The notes: generated by a model not told the origin, from the letters alone. 64,000 bases of DNA from Lysobacter enzymogenes (GCF_900106525.1 NZ_FNOG01000015.1:1-64000); one strand, 5' to 3'. Shown: positions 52,054-60,988, counted from the first letter of the stretch. Numbers and translations are program-made.

Positions 52054-52851
52054 TCAATCCTCGCTCAGAAACTCGATGCTCGCGCGTTCGAACGCATCGG
52101 CGCATTCGATGTTGGCCATATGCACCGCGGGCAATATCAGCAAGCGCGCACCGGGCACCGTTTCGGCGAGGAGGCGGCCGTGTTCGGGCAGCGTCACCGG
52201 ATCGGATTCGCCGGCGATCACCAGGGTCGGCGCGACGATCAAGGCGGCGGTGCGGCGTAGGTCGGCATCGCGCACGGCGGCGAAGCTGCCGGCCAGGCCG
52301 TCGGCGCTCTGAGCGAGCAAGGCGGCGCGGAACGGCGCCACGCGCGGATCGTCCGCCGCGAGCATTGGCGCCGGAAACCAATCGCGCAGAAACCGCTCGC
52401 CGATGGCATGCATGTCGGTCGCCGCATGCACTTCGTCTATGCGCTGGTCGAACACCGCCGCCGGGCCCAGGTGCGACGAGGTGTTGCTCAGCACCAAGCG
52501 GCCGATGCGCTCGGGCGCGTGCACGGCCAGCCACTGGCCGACGAAGCCGCCGAGCGACAGGCCGAGGAAGTGCACGCGCTGCAGCCCGAGCGCGTCGAGC
52601 AGCTCCAGCACGTCGCGGCCGAGCCGGTCCAGCGAGTAGGCGCCGGCCGGCGCGTCCGAACCGCCGTGGCCGCGCGCGTCGTAGCGCAGCACGCGGAAAT
52701 GCGCGCTCAGCGCCGCAATCTGCGCGTCCCACATATGCAGGTCGGTGGCGATGGAGTTGGACAGCACCAGCACCGGCAGGCCGGGGTTGCCGTCGAAGCG
52801 GTAGGCGATGCGCACGCCGTCGCCGGTGAGGATATGGGTGGAAGCGGTCAT
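52054..52851 (-). CDS. pcaD: Alpha/beta hydrolase, 3-oxoadipate enol-lactonase-like
   Basis: A protein of 265 residues, the usual length of PcaD. It has the nucleophile elbow GLSLGGFVG, the oxyanion region LVLSNSIATDLHMWD, the acid residue in AGESDPVTLPEHG and the catalytic His in LPAVHMANIE. PcaD converts 3-oxoadipate enol-lactone to 3-oxoadipate in the protocatechuate pathway. No other pca genes are nearby, so another lactone or ester may be the substrate. The ribosome site CAGGAG precedes the ATG. It is divergent from a LysR-type regulator with a palindrome between them, which suggests control by that protein. Confidence 0.8.
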   Translation of the reverse strand: MTASTHILTGDGVRIAYRFDGNPGLPVLVLSNSIATDLHMWDAQIAALSAHFRVLRYDARGHGGSDAPAGAYSLDRLGRDVLELLDALGLQRVHFLGLSLGGFVGQWLAVHAPERIGRLVLSNTSSHLGPAAVFDQRIDEVHAATDMHAIGERFLRDWFPAPMLAADDPRVAPFRAALLAQSADGLAGSFAAVRDADLRRTAALIVAPTLVIAGESDPVTLPEHGRLLAETVPGARLLILPAVHMANIECADAFERASIEFLSED

Positions 52852-52948
52852 GGTCGGGCTCCTGGAGGATGGTCGGCGCAGCTCGCGCATCGCGGGGCGA
52901 TGTCGCCGCATGCCGTGCATCCTGGTTGCCGGGGGCCCGGATTGATAT

Positions 52949-52972
52949 TACAAAGATCGCAAGTTCTTTGTA
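52949..52972. promoter_or_regulatory. LysR-type operator between hydrolase and regulator genes
   Basis: TACAAAGA-n8-TCTTTGTA is a perfect inverted repeat in an A/T-rich stretch, 24 bases before the regulator ATG and about 98 before the hydrolase ATG. The position and dyad form suit an autoregulating LysR-type protein acting on a divergent target. Confidence 0.65.
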
Positions 52973-52995
52973 GATAAACTGGAATATAGGCCGCC

Positions 52996-53940
52996 ATGTC
53001 CGGATTCACCCTGCACGACCTGCAGTGCTTCGACGCGGTGATCCAGGCCGGCGGCTTCCAGGCCGCAGCGGCGAGCCTGCACCGCTCGCATCCGGCGGTG
53101 TTCGCCGCGGTGGCGCGGCTGGAGCGCCAGCTCGGCCTGGAACTGCTCGACCGCAGCGGCTACCGGGTCGCGCCGACCGCGGCCGGCCGCTCCCTGCACC
53201 GTCGCGCGCAGAATCTGCTGCGCGAATCGCAGCAGTTGCGCGCGCACGCCCGGCAACTGGCCATGGGCGAGGAAAGCGAGCTGCGCATCGTGCTCGGCGA
53301 CTTGTGCCCGCGCCCGCAGGCGCTGGCGCTGCTGGGCCGGTTCTTCGCCCAGTGCCCCAACACCCGCCTGCATCTGCATTTCGAGTCGGTGAGCGGGCCG
53401 CGCGAGCGCCTGCTCGACGACGAGGCCGATCTGATCGTGCACCGCATCGACGACGGCGACCCACGTACCGAGACCATCGCCCTCGGCGAGGTCCGGATGA
53501 TTCCGGTGGTCGCGCCGGGCTTCCTGCCCTTCCCCATCGACCGCGCGATCCGCCCCGAGCAGTTGCGCGGACTGACCCAATGCGTGATGCGCGACAGCGC
53601 GCGGCATTCTCCGCCGGTGGACTACTTCACCATCGACGGCGCGCCGCAATGCACGGTGGCCGATCAGCTGATGAAGAAGGATTTGATCGCCCACGGCCTG
53701 GCCTGGGGCCATATGCCGGGGTTCCTGGTCGAAGAGGAATTGGCCGACGGACGTTTGCTGTCGATCGCGGGGCGCTATCTGCCGGGACGCGGCGAGCGTT
53801 TGGTCGCTGCGCGCCGCAACGACCGCGCGCATGGGCCGGTGGCCGAACGTTTGTGGGCCTATCTGCAGGCGCAGGCGCCGCAGTTCCGGCGAGCGCTGTC
53901 GCCGGCCCCGCACGGCCGCGGGCGCAAGCCGCGCGGCTGA
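52996..53940 (+). CDS. LysR family transcriptional regulator
   Basis: A protein of 314 residues. The N-terminal winged helix (LHDLQCFDAVIQAGGFQAAAASLHRSHPAVFAAVARLERQ, given here only as a reading guide in part) covers 1-65. A linker helix leads to the substrate-binding domain (about 92-295). Target and ligand are unknown, but the divergent hydrolase gene and the palindrome between them make that gene the likely target. The C-terminus carries an unusual basic, Pro-rich tail (PAPHGRGRKPRG). Confidence 0.9.
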   Translation: MSGFTLHDLQCFDAVIQAGGFQAAAASLHRSHPAVFAAVARLERQLGLELLDRSGYRVAPTAAGRSLHRRAQNLLRESQQLRAHARQLAMGEESELRIVLGDLCPRPQALALLGRFFAQCPNTRLHLHFESVSGPRERLLDDEADLIVHRIDDGDPRTETIALGEVRMIPVVAPGFLPFPIDRAIRPEQLRGLTQCVMRDSARHSPPVDYFTIDGAPQCTVADQLMKKDLIAHGLAWGHMPGFLVEEELADGRLLSIAGRYLPGRGERLVAARRNDRAHGPVAERLWAYLQAQAPQFRRALSPAPHGRGRKPRG

Positions 53941-54067
53941 AGCGTCTGCGGGCGGTTTGCTGCGAACGGCGACGGAAGATCGCTAGCGCCGGATACGAAG
54001 CCGGACCGGCGAACCGGTCCGGCCATGCGGTGCGCGAAGGCGCGCCGCGAACGATGGATCGACTGCG

Positions 54068-54232
54068 TTACGCCGCCGGACGGCGACCACGCAGCAGCGA
54101 GATGACCGCCAACACCACGAACACCACGAACAGGATCCAGGCGATGTTGCTGGCGGCGCCGGCGATGCCGGTGAAGCCCAGCACCGCGGCGATCAGGGCG
54201 ATGACGAAGAACACGACGGCGTAATGAAGCAT
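54068..54232 (-). CDS. DUF1328 small membrane protein
   Basis: A protein of 54 residues with two transmembrane helices ([19 protein letters not shown] and [18 protein letters not shown]), joined by TGIAGAAS, typical of the DUF1328/YtjA family. Function is unknown. Members are often stress-induced. A full Shine-Dalgarno sequence AGGAGG lies seven bases before the ATG, unusually strong for this genome, so high expression is likely. Confidence 0.9.
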   Translation of the reverse strand: MLHYAVVFFVIALIAAVLGFTGIAGAASNIAWILFVVFVVLAVISLLRGRRPAA

Positions 54233-54404
54233 ACAAACCTCCTGCGGCGTGCTGCGCTCCGGGCGAATCCCGAGCTCGTGGATCGATCCTCGCGCACTGG
54301 AAGTTGCCATGCGGTGAGGATGCGCGATGCCGTGCATGCGCGCTTCAGCGTGGTCAGGGTTTCGTTAACGCTGCGTACTCGCCGCGTCATCGCGATTGCC
54401 GACG

Positions 54405-54487
54405 GTAGGAGCGGCGCGAGCCGCGACCGCGACACCATGCTTGCGTCGTAAGCGCGATGTCGCGGTCGCGGCTTGCGCCGCTCCTAC
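54405..54487. repeat. Long hairpin repeat, family D (first copy)
   Basis: Two 30-base arms, GTAGGAGCGGCGCGAGCCGC... (54405-54434) and its complement ending GCGCCGCTCCTAC (54458-54487), differ at a single base and enclose 23 bases. The same arms occur at 61964-62052 in the reverse arrangement. The type is like REP sequences known from pseudomonads and xanthomonads. Confidence 0.9.
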
Positions 54488-54501
54488 AGGGGGGCGAACG
54501 A

Positions 54502-55404
54502 TCAACGGCGCAGGTCGGGCGGGCACAGGCGCTCGGACTGGCGCTCGAATTCGGTCACGGCGAAATCGACCAGGGCGCGCAGGCGCGGCGTCTGCCGCAT
54601 GTCGGAGTGGAAGCCGACCCGCACCGCGCGCACCACCGGTTGCGGGGCGAGGTCGAGACGCCGCAGCTGCGGTTCGCGTTCGCCCAGCAGGCACGGCAGC
54701 ACCGCCATCGCCGCGCCGTCGCGCACCGCGGACAGATGCGCGCGCAAGCCGTTGGCGCGCAGCGCCACCCGCGCGCGCGGCGCCAGCGGCGGCAGCCAGG
54801 CTTCGTGCGCGACCGCGCCGGCGGCGTGGTCCATCAGCACCAAGGCGTGGCCGTCGAAACCATCGGCCGGATCGGGGCGGCCATGTTCGGCGAGATACGC
54901 TTCGCTGGCGTAGAGCGCGTAGGCGACATCGCCGACCCGGCGTTCGATCAGGTTCTCCTGCGCGAACGAGCCGAAGCGGAACGCCAGGTCGGCCTCGCGC
55001 CGGGCGAGGTTGAACACCCGCACGTCGTTGATGACTTCCAGCGCCACGCCCGGATGCAGGGCGCCGAAGCGCGCCAGCATCGGCGCGATCACCTCGTCGC
55101 CGAGCCAATCCAGGCTGGTCACGGTCAGCGCGCCGTCCAGGCCGGTGTCGCGCGCGGCGATGCGCCGCTGCACCGCGAGCGCGCCGGCGTCCATCTGCTC
55201 CAGGCCTTCGAGCAGACTGCGGCCGAGCGCGTTGGCGCGCATGCCGCCGGCTTCGCGTTCGAACAGCTTCGCGCCCAGGCGCTGCTCCAGCGCGTCCAGG
55301 CGGCGGCCGACCGTGGGCTGGGTACTGCCGAGCGCGCGCGCCGCCGCGCTGAGGCTGCCGTGGCGCGCGATCGCCAAGGCGATCTTGAGGTCGTCCCAAT
55401 CCAT
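54502..55404 (-). CDS. LysR family transcriptional regulator
   Basis: A protein of 300 residues. The N-terminal DNA-binding domain begins MDWDDLKIALAIARHGSLSA, followed by the recognition region GSTQPTVGRRLDALEQRLGA. The substrate-binding domain has RREADLAFRFG and LPCLLGEREPQL blocks, as in the group often annotated as GcvA/TrpI-unrelated family regulators with MDWDD starts. It is divergent from the VOC-SDR-LysE genes and may control them. The 3' end meets the family D hairpin. Confidence 0.9.
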   Translation of the reverse strand: MDWDDLKIALAIARHGSLSAAARALGSTQPTVGRRLDALEQRLGAKLFEREAGGMRANALGRSLLEGLEQMDAGALAVQRRIAARDTGLDGALTVTSLDWLGDEVIAPMLARFGALHPGVALEVINDVRVFNLARREADLAFRFGSFAQENLIERRVGDVAYALYASEAYLAEHGRPDPADGFDGHALVLMDHAAGAVAHEAWLPPLAPRARVALRANGLRAHLSAVRDGAAMAVLPCLLGEREPQLRRLDLAPQPVVRAVRVGFHSDMRQTPRLRALVDFAVTEFERQSERLCPPDLRR

Positions 55405-55566
55405 CTTCGTCCTTTCGAGTCGGCGCGATGCGTTTGCGAATGGCGGCCATGCCGCTGCGGCGAATGGGCCCGCCATGCGGCGGCGCCTAGACTGCCACCG
55501 GCGCCGGCCGCGCAACAAGCGCGGCGGTGTCGCCTTCCACACCGATCGCCACGCACCGTGACCGCC

Positions 55567-55944
55567 ATGCATCTGGACCACTTGATCCTGCGCGTCGCCG
55601 ACGCCGCCGTGTCGGCGCGCTTCTACCGCGACACCCTCGGCCTATGCGAAGAACCCGGCCCCGGGCCGCTTCGTGTGCTGCGCGTGGACGCCGGCACCAC
55701 CCTGGACTTGCTGCAGGCGCCGCCGCGCGACGCCGTCCACCTCGCCTTCCGCCTCGACCGCGCCGGCTTCGAACGCGTGCGCGCGGGCCTGGACGCGCGG
55801 GGCATCGCCTACGGCGCCTCGCCGTTCCAACGCGACGGCCGCAGCGGCTTGCAGCACGGCGCGATGGGCGCGGCCGAGTCGCTGTACTTCTCCGATCCGG
55901 ACGGACACAACCTGGAAATCCGCAGCCATGAACCAAACGCCTGA
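55567..55944 (+). CDS. VOC family protein (single domain)
   Basis: A protein of 125 residues with one glyoxalase-like module. It opens with MHLDHLILRVADAAVSARFY, containing the first metal His, and ends with SLYFSDPDGHNLEIR, containing the final Glu ligand. The probable role is in dioxygenase, isomerase or resistance chemistry and no substrate can be inferred. A GTG three codons earlier (55558) is an alternative start. Its end overlaps the SDR start by 17 bases, so the two are likely co-translated. Confidence 0.86.
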   Translation: MHLDHLILRVADAAVSARFYRDTLGLCEEPGPGPLRVLRVDAGTTLDLLQAPPRDAVHLAFRLDRAGFERVRAGLDARGIAYGASPFQRDGRSGLQHGAMGAAESLYFSDPDGHNLEIRSHEPNA

Positions 55945-56731
55945 ACGTCCTGCGCCGCACGCGTCGGTTCCGGTCTTCGCCGATTTGCGCGGCAAGACCG
56001 CGCTGGTCACCGGCGGCTCGCGCGGCCTCGGCGCGGCCACCGCGCTGGCGCTGGCGCGCAGCGGCGTGCGCGTGGCGGTCAACGGCCGCGACCGCACCGC
56101 GCTGGCGGCCAGCGTCGGCGCGCTGCGCGAGGGCGGCGGCGAAGCCGAGGCCTTCGTCGCCGATTGTTCCGAACTGTCCCAGGTCGAAGCTTTGCGCGAC
56201 GCCGTGTTGGCGCGTTTCGGCGCGCCCGACTTCGTGCTCGCCTTCGCCGGCGGCGGCAGCGGCCGGCCGATGCCGGTGCACGAGATCGACGAACGCGACT
56301 GGCGCTCCAGCCTCGACCACAACCTCACCGCGACCTTCTTGGTCGCCAAGTGCTTCCTGCCCGGCATGCTCGCGCGCGGCAGCGGCGCGCTGCTGACCAT
56401 GGCCTCGGCCGGCGCGCGCGTCGTCGCCGGCGCGCCGGCCGGTTACGCCGCGGCCAAAGCCGGGGTGATCGCGCTGACCCGCCAGCTCGCCCACGAGTTG
56501 GGCCCGCGCGGCCTGCGCGCCAACTGCCTGTCGCCGTCGGCGGTGCTGACCGAGCGCACCCGCGACCATCTGTCGCAGGAACGGCAAACGCAGATGCTGC
56601 GTGCGTTCCCGCTCGGCCGGCTCGGCGAGCCGGCGGACGTGGCGGCAGCGTCGTTGTTCCTGCTCAGCGACGCCTCGGCCTGGATCACCGGGCAGGTGCT
56701 CGACGTGGCCGGCGGGCGGGTCATGCTCTGA
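55928..56731 (+). CDS. Short-chain dehydrogenase/reductase
   Basis: NAD(P)-dependent oxidoreductase of 267 residues. The cofactor motif is VTGGSRGLGAA (TGxxxGxG form), the catalytic serine is in MASAG, and the Tyr/Lys pair is YAAAK. NAG is replaced by AGGG (LAFAGGG). The C-terminal GEPADVAAASLFLLSDASAWITGQ is typical of the FabG-like classical SDRs. The N-terminus has about 18 extra residues before the first strand. It overlaps the VOC gene and is followed by the LysE-like gene after 73 bases. Confidence 0.9.
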   Translation: MNQTPERPAPHASVPVFADLRGKTALVTGGSRGLGAATALALARSGVRVAVNGRDRTALAASVGALREGGGEAEAFVADCSELSQVEALRDAVLARFGAPDFVLAFAGGGSGRPMPVHEIDERDWRSSLDHNLTATFLVAKCFLPGMLARGSGALLTMASAGARVVAGAPAGYAAAKAGVIALTRQLAHELGPRGLRANCLSPSAVLTERTRDHLSQERQTQMLRAFPLGRLGEPADVAAASLFLLSDASAWITGQVLDVAGGRVML

Positions 56732-56804
56732 GCGGCCAGCCGCGCAGCGCTTGCGCGCGGCGGCGCGCTCGCCTCCAATGGGGTTCCCCGCACCGGAGCC
56801 GCCC

Positions 56805-57428
56805 ATGGACCCGCAGACCCTCGCCGCCTTTTTCGCCACCGCGTTGTTCCTGGCGGTGGTGCCCGGCCCGGACAACGTGTTCGTGCTGACCCAGTCCGCG
56901 CTGCGCGGCAAGCGCGCCGGCCTGTGGGTGGTGCTGGGCCTGTGCACCGGCCTGCTGGTCCACACCGGCGCGGTAGCGCTGGGCGTGGCTGCGCTGTTCG
57001 AGCGCTCGCGCCTGGCCTTCGACCTGCTCAAGTACGCCGGCGCGGCTTACCTGCTGTACCTGGCCTGGCAATCGCTGCGCGCGCCGGCGATGACGGTGGA
57101 AAGCGGCGAAGGCGAGCGCAGCAGCGCCGGCAAGCTGTACCTGCGCGGCATCGTCATGAACGTGACCAATCCCAAGGTGTCGATCTTCTTTCTCGCCTTC
57201 CTGCCGCAGTTCGTCGACAAGCAGGCCGGTTCGGTCACGTTGCAGATGCTGGCGCTGGGCGCGACCTTCATCCTCGCCACTGCGCTGGTGTTCGGCGCGC
57301 TGGCCTTGAGCGCGGGCGCGGTCGGCCAGCGTTTCGCCCGCTCCGCGCGCGCCCAGCGCTGGATGAACCGCGCCGCCGCGGCGGTGTTCGCCGGGCTCGC
57401 GGCCAAGCTCGCCACCGCGCAGCGCTGA
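56805..57428 (+). CDS. LysE/RhtB family amino-acid exporter
   Basis: An inner-membrane protein of 207 residues with six hydrophobic segments. It has the family start FFATALFLAVVPGPDNVFVLTQSALRGKRAG, cut here to the PGPDN motif as hallmark, and the loop MNVTNPKVSIFFLAFLPQF. It likely exports an amino acid or homoserine-lactone-like compound. It is preceded by CCGGAG and follows the SDR gene. It ends seven bases before the convergent ybgE stop. Confidence 0.9.
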   Translation: MDPQTLAAFFATALFLAVVPGPDNVFVLTQSALRGKRAGLWVVLGLCTGLLVHTGAVALGVAALFERSRLAFDLLKYAGAAYLLYLAWQSLRAPAMTVESGEGERSSAGKLYLRGIVMNVTNPKVSIFFLAFLPQFVDKQAGSVTLQMLALGATFILATALVFGALALSAGAVGQRFARSARAQRWMNRAAAAVFAGLAAKLATAQR

Positions 57429-57435
57429 TCGCGGC

Positions 57436-57732
57436 TCACAGCAAGCTGCGCGTCCACAACACGGCCAAGCCCAGCATCAACGGCCACAGCAGCGCCGGAT
57501 GCACCAGCGCGCGCGCCCAGGCGCGGCGCGGGCGGAAGCCGACGCCGTGGACGAAGCCCGCGCAGATCGCCATCACCAGCGGCGTCAGCAGGCCGTGCGC
57601 GCCGGGGCTGAGCCCGGCGCCGCGCATCGCCGGCAGGAACAGCAGCGCCAGCGACAGCGCCGCCGCCAACATCAGCGACAACGCGCGCGCCCAGCCCGCG
57701 CCTGCCGCGACGGCGACCGGTGCCGCGTCCAT
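57436..57732 (-). CDS. ybgE: Cytochrome bd operon protein YbgE
   Basis: A small membrane protein of 98 residues with three hydrophobic segments. The C-terminal part AICAGFVHGVGFRPRRAWARALVHPALLWPLMLGL shows the YbgE pattern (GFVHGVGF). It is thought to assist assembly or function of cytochrome bd oxidase. Its ATG overlaps the cydX stop codon (TGATG), so translation is coupled. Confidence 0.88.
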   Translation of the reverse strand: MDAAPVAVAAGAGWARALSLMLAAALSLALLFLPAMRGAGLSPGAHGLLTPLVMAICAGFVHGVGFRPRRAWARALVHPALLWPLMLGLAVLWTRSLL

Positions 57733-57857
57733 CAGCGGCCCCGCCGCGCTTCGCCGCGCGCCTGCTCCTCGTCCTCGCGCATCTCGAACCACATCGCGTT
57801 GAGCACGCCGAAGCTGCAGGCCAGGGCCAGGCCCAGAATCCAGGCGAAGTACCACAT
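57732..57857 (-). CDS. cydX: Cytochrome bd oxidase small subunit CydX
   Basis: A protein of 41 residues: MWYFAWILGLALACSFGVLN, then AMWFEMREDEEQARGEARRGR. This is the CydX/YbgT signature with one transmembrane helix and a charged tail. It stabilises the haem groups of CydAB. The start overlaps the cydB stop (TGATG) and is preceded by AAGGAGG, and the end overlaps ybgE in the same way. Confidence 0.94.
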   Translation of the reverse strand: MWYFAWILGLALACSFGVLNAMWFEMREDEEQARGEARRGR

Positions 57858-58990
57858 CAGTAACCTCCTTCATGGTCGCCCTGCGCCTGCACATGGGCGC
57901 GGGTGATGGTGCCGCGCATGACCCGGAACGCCCACGCGGTGTAGGCCAGGATCAGCGGCAGGAAGATCGCCGCGGCGACCAGCATGATCCCCAGCGTGCG
58001 CTGGCTGGACGAGGCGTCCCACACGGTCAGGCCGTGCGCGGGATCGGTCGACGAGGGCAGCAGGAACGGGAACAGCGACGCGCCGGCGGTGAGGATGATG
58101 CAAGCCACCGCGACGCCGCTGGCGATGAACGCCCACTTGCGCGAATGCAGCAGCGCGACCGCCAGCAACCCGGCGAACGCCAGGGCCGGCAACGCGATCA
58201 GCCACGGCTGCAGGGCGTAGTTCGCCAGCCAGCCGCCGTCGACCAGGATCGCGTGCTTGGCCAGCGGATCCGACGGCGCGCCGGTGTTCCAGGCGCCGAC
58301 GATGGCCGAGCCTGGCAACGAACGCAGCCACACGCCGGCCGCGGCGAACGCGGCGATCGCCGTCGCCGCGGCGATGCGGGCGATGCGCCGGGCGCGCGCG
58401 CCGACCGGGTCTTCCACCCGCATCGCCGCATAGCTGGCGCCGTGCATGGCCAGCATCGACAGGCTCACCACGCCGGCCAACAGCGCGAACGGATGGAACA
58501 GGCCGAGGAAGCTGCCGTCGTACACCGGCAGCAAGACGTCGGTGAAATGGAACGGCACGCCCAGGAACAGATTGCCGAAGGCCACGCCGAACACCAGCGA
58601 CGGCACCGCACCGGCGATGGTCAGCGCCCAGTCCCAGGCGCCGCGCCAACGCGCATGCGGCAGGCGGTTGCGGAAGGCGAAGCCGACCGGGCGCAGGATC
58701 AACGCCACCAGCAGCAGGAACATGGCGAAGTAGAACGCCGAGAACGAGGCCGCATACAGCAGCGGCCAGGCCGCGAAGACCGCGCCGCCGCCGAGGATGA
58801 ACCAGACCTGGTTGCCTTCCCAGTTCGGCTCGATCGCTTCCAGCGCCATGCGCCGCTCCACGTCGTCGCGGCCGATCAGACGCAAGATCGCACCCAGGCC
58901 GAGGTCGTAGCCGTCGGTGAGGGCGAAGCCGATCAGCAGCACGCCCAGCAGCAGCCACCACAGTTCGCGCAACAGTTCGTAATCGATCAT
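57857..58990 (-). CDS. cydB: Cytochrome bd ubiquinol oxidase subunit II
   Basis: Membrane subunit of the high-affinity terminal oxidase, 377 residues (E. coli 379) with eight to nine helices. It starts MIDYELLRELWWLLLGVLL, followed by ALTDGYDLG, EPNWEGNQVWFILGGGAVFAAWP (family block) and the C-terminal TLGIMLVAAAIFLPLILAYT. The ATG at 58990 with GAGGA before it was preferred over a TTG two codons earlier. It follows cydA after ten bases. Confidence 0.97.
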   Translation of the reverse strand: MIDYELLRELWWLLLGVLLIGFALTDGYDLGLGAILRLIGRDDVERRMALEAIEPNWEGNQVWFILGGGAVFAAWPLLYAASFSAFYFAMFLLLVALILRPVGFAFRNRLPHARWRGAWDWALTIAGAVPSLVFGVAFGNLFLGVPFHFTDVLLPVYDGSFLGLFHPFALLAGVVSLSMLAMHGASYAAMRVEDPVGARARRIARIAAATAIAAFAAAGVWLRSLPGSAIVGAWNTGAPSDPLAKHAILVDGGWLANYALQPWLIALPALAFAGLLAVALLHSRKWAFIASGVAVACIILTAGASLFPFLLPSSTDPAHGLTVWDASSSQRTLGIMLVAAAIFLPLILAYTAWAFRVMRGTITRAHVQAQGDHEGGY

Positions 58991-59000
58991 GGCCAAGTCC

Positions 59001-60560
59001 TCAGGCGGTATGCGCGGCAGCGGTGCGGGTCGCGGGCCAGAATTTCAGCTTGTCCGGCCCCGAGCGGATCGCGCGCAGCATCAGCACCGCATCGACCACG
59101 GCCAGGCCGGTGTAGAGCACGACGAAGCCGACCAGGCTGGCGATCACCTGGGTGGAGTTGGTCGCCGACACGCCCAGGAACGTCGGCAGCACGCCGTCGA
59201 TCGCCCAAGGCTGGCGGCCGTATTCGGCCACGATCCAGCCCAGCTCCGCCGCCACCCACGGCAGCGGCAGGCTGTACAGCGCCAGCCTCAGGAACCAGCG
59301 CTTTTCCAGCTGGTTGCGCGTGGCCAGCCAGAACGCGGCGGCGAACAGGAAGATGAAGTAGAAGCCCAGCCCGACCATGATCCGGAACGACCAGAACAGC
59401 ACCGGCACGTTCGGCACCGTGCTCCAGGCGGCGCGCTCGACGATCTCGTCGCTGGCGTTGGCCGGATCGGTGGTGTAACGCAAGGTCAGCAGGCCGAAGC
59501 CGAGGTCGTCGCGCAAGGCCATGAACGCGGCTTGCTTGTGCGGATCGTCGCGGTCGGCGCGCAGTTCGCGCAGCGCCTCATAGGCGCCGATGCCGCGGCG
59601 GATGCGGGCGCGGTTCTCTTCGACCAGCTCGTGGATGCCGGCGACTTCCTTGTCCAGCGAGCGCGTGGCGATCAGGCCCATCGCCCAGGGAATGCGCACG
59701 GCGTACTCGGTCTCGCGCTTGTCCATGTTCGGCAGGCCGAACAGGGTGAACGAGGCCGGCGCCGGATGGGTGCGCCATTCGGCCTCGATCGCGGCGACCT
59801 TCATCTTCTGGTTTTCCGAGGCGGTGTAGCCGCTCTCGTCGCCGAGCACCGCCACCGACAACGCCGAGGCCAGGCCGAAGCTCGCCGCCACCACCATCGA
59901 GCGCTTGGCGATCTCGACATTGCGCCCGCGCAGCAGATACCAGGCGCTGATCGACAGCACGAACATCGCGCCGGTGACGTAGCCGGCGCTGACGGTGTGC
60001 ACGAACTTGGCCTGCGCGACCGGGTTGAACACCACCGCGGCGAAGTCGGTGATCTCCATGCGCATGGTGTGGAAGTTGAATTCCGCGCCGACCGGGTTCT
60101 GCATCCAGCCGTTGGCGATCAGGATCCACAGCGCCGACAGGTTCGCGCCCAGCGCGGTCAGCCAGGTCACGGTGAGGTGCTGCAGCTTGCTGAGCCGGTC
60201 CCAGCCGAAGAAGAACAAACCGACGAAGGTGCTTTCCAGGAAGAACGCCATCAGCCCTTCGATCGCCAGCGGCGCGCCGAAGATGTCGCCGACGTAATGC
60301 GAGTAATAGGCCCAGTTGGTGCCGAACTGGAATTCCATGGTGATGCCGGTGGCCACGCCCATGGCGAAGTTGATCCCGAACAGCACGCCCCAGAAGCGGG
60401 TCATCTGCTTCCAGATGACCCGGCCGGTCATCACGTAGACGCTCTCCATGATCGCCATGATCAGCGCCAGGCCGATGGTCAGCGGCACGAACAGGAAGTG
60501 ATAGAGCGCGGTCAGCGCGAATTGCAGGCGCGACAGATCGACGAGGTACAGGTCCGGCAT
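59001..60560 (-). CDS. cydA: Cytochrome bd ubiquinol oxidase subunit I
   Basis: Haem-bearing subunit that oxidises quinol and reduces oxygen. The protein has 519 residues, which fits the long-Q-loop type. The haem b595 ligand is the His in LTALYHFLFVPLT, with further conserved GWMQNPVGAEFN, GRQPWAIDGVLPT and EFQFGTNW blocks. Nine transmembrane helices are expected. It is the second gene of the operon cydP-cydA-cydB-cydX-ybgE. An FNR-type box lies upstream of cydP, as expected for an oxidase induced at low oxygen. Confidence 0.97.
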   Translation of the reverse strand: MPDLYLVDLSRLQFALTALYHFLFVPLTIGLALIMAIMESVYVMTGRVIWKQMTRFWGVLFGINFAMGVATGITMEFQFGTNWAYYSHYVGDIFGAPLAIEGLMAFFLESTFVGLFFFGWDRLSKLQHLTVTWLTALGANLSALWILIANGWMQNPVGAEFNFHTMRMEITDFAAVVFNPVAQAKFVHTVSAGYVTGAMFVLSISAWYLLRGRNVEIAKRSMVVAASFGLASALSVAVLGDESGYTASENQKMKVAAIEAEWRTHPAPASFTLFGLPNMDKRETEYAVRIPWAMGLIATRSLDKEVAGIHELVEENRARIRRGIGAYEALRELRADRDDPHKQAAFMALRDDLGFGLLTLRYTTDPANASDEIVERAAWSTVPNVPVLFWSFRIMVGLGFYFIFLFAAAFWLATRNQLEKRWFLRLALYSLPLPWVAAELGWIVAEYGRQPWAIDGVLPTFLGVSATNSTQVIASLVGFVVLYTGLAVVDAVLMLRAIRSGPDKLKFWPATRTAAAHTA

Positions 60561-60565
60561 GGGAA

Positions 60566-60775
60566 TCACCTTGCGTGCAGAAGGAGCCGGTCGACCGCGC
60601 CGGCATCGACCGGCGGACGGTGCGAAGGCGAGAAGAACAGCAGATACAGCGCCGTCAGCAGCGCCAGCTTGGCCGCGATGGTCAGCGCGATGCGGCGCAG
60701 CAGCGCCGCGCTCCAGCGCGGCGGCGCCGCGGCGGACGCGCCGCATTCATCGAGCTGCGCTCGCGGAGTTTTCAC
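60566..60775 (-). CDS. cydP: Cytochrome oxidase putative small subunit CydP
   Basis: A protein of 69 residues with one transmembrane helix (IALTIAAKLALLTALYLLFF) followed by SPSHRPPVDAGAVDRLLL, which matches the CydP family found just before cydA in many proteobacteria. The start is a GTG at 60775 preceded by CGGAG. The stop lies five bases before the cydA ATG. It is probably a further small subunit or assembly helper of cytochrome bd. Confidence 0.88.
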   Translation of the reverse strand: MKTPRAQLDECGASAAAPPRWSAALLRRIALTIAAKLALLTALYLLFFSPSHRPPVDAGAVDRLLLHAR

Positions 60776-60829
60776 GGCCGGCTCCGGGGGAATCTGCGAG
60801 CATTTCAGGCCATCCGGGCCGGCGGCGTG

Positions 60830-60843
60830 TTGATCCAGGTCAA
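60830..60843. promoter_or_regulatory. FNR/ANR-type box before the cyd operon
   Basis: TTGATCCAGGTCAA matches the consensus TTGATnnnnATCAA at nine of ten defined bases. Its centre is about 60 bases before the cydP start, so a transcription start near 60795 would put it at the class II position (-41.5). Confidence 0.72.
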
Positions 60844-60974
60844 GCCGCCCGCCGATCGCCCCATCGATCCGGCCGCCGCCCTGCCCGCGACGGCCGCCCA
60901 GGCCGGAGCCCAGGCTCCGACCGGCCCAAGACGCCGCCCGCGCGGCGAACGCCGCCGCGGGTCACCGGCGCGGT

Positions 60975-60988
60975 TTGATCCGGGTCAA
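60975..60988. promoter_or_regulatory. FNR/ANR-type box before the universal stress protein gene
   Basis: TTGATCCGGGTCAA matches the FNR consensus at nine of ten defined bases. A possible -10 (GTAATG, 61011-61016) lies at the right distance, predicting a start near 61023 and a leader of about 30 bases. Confidence 0.72.
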
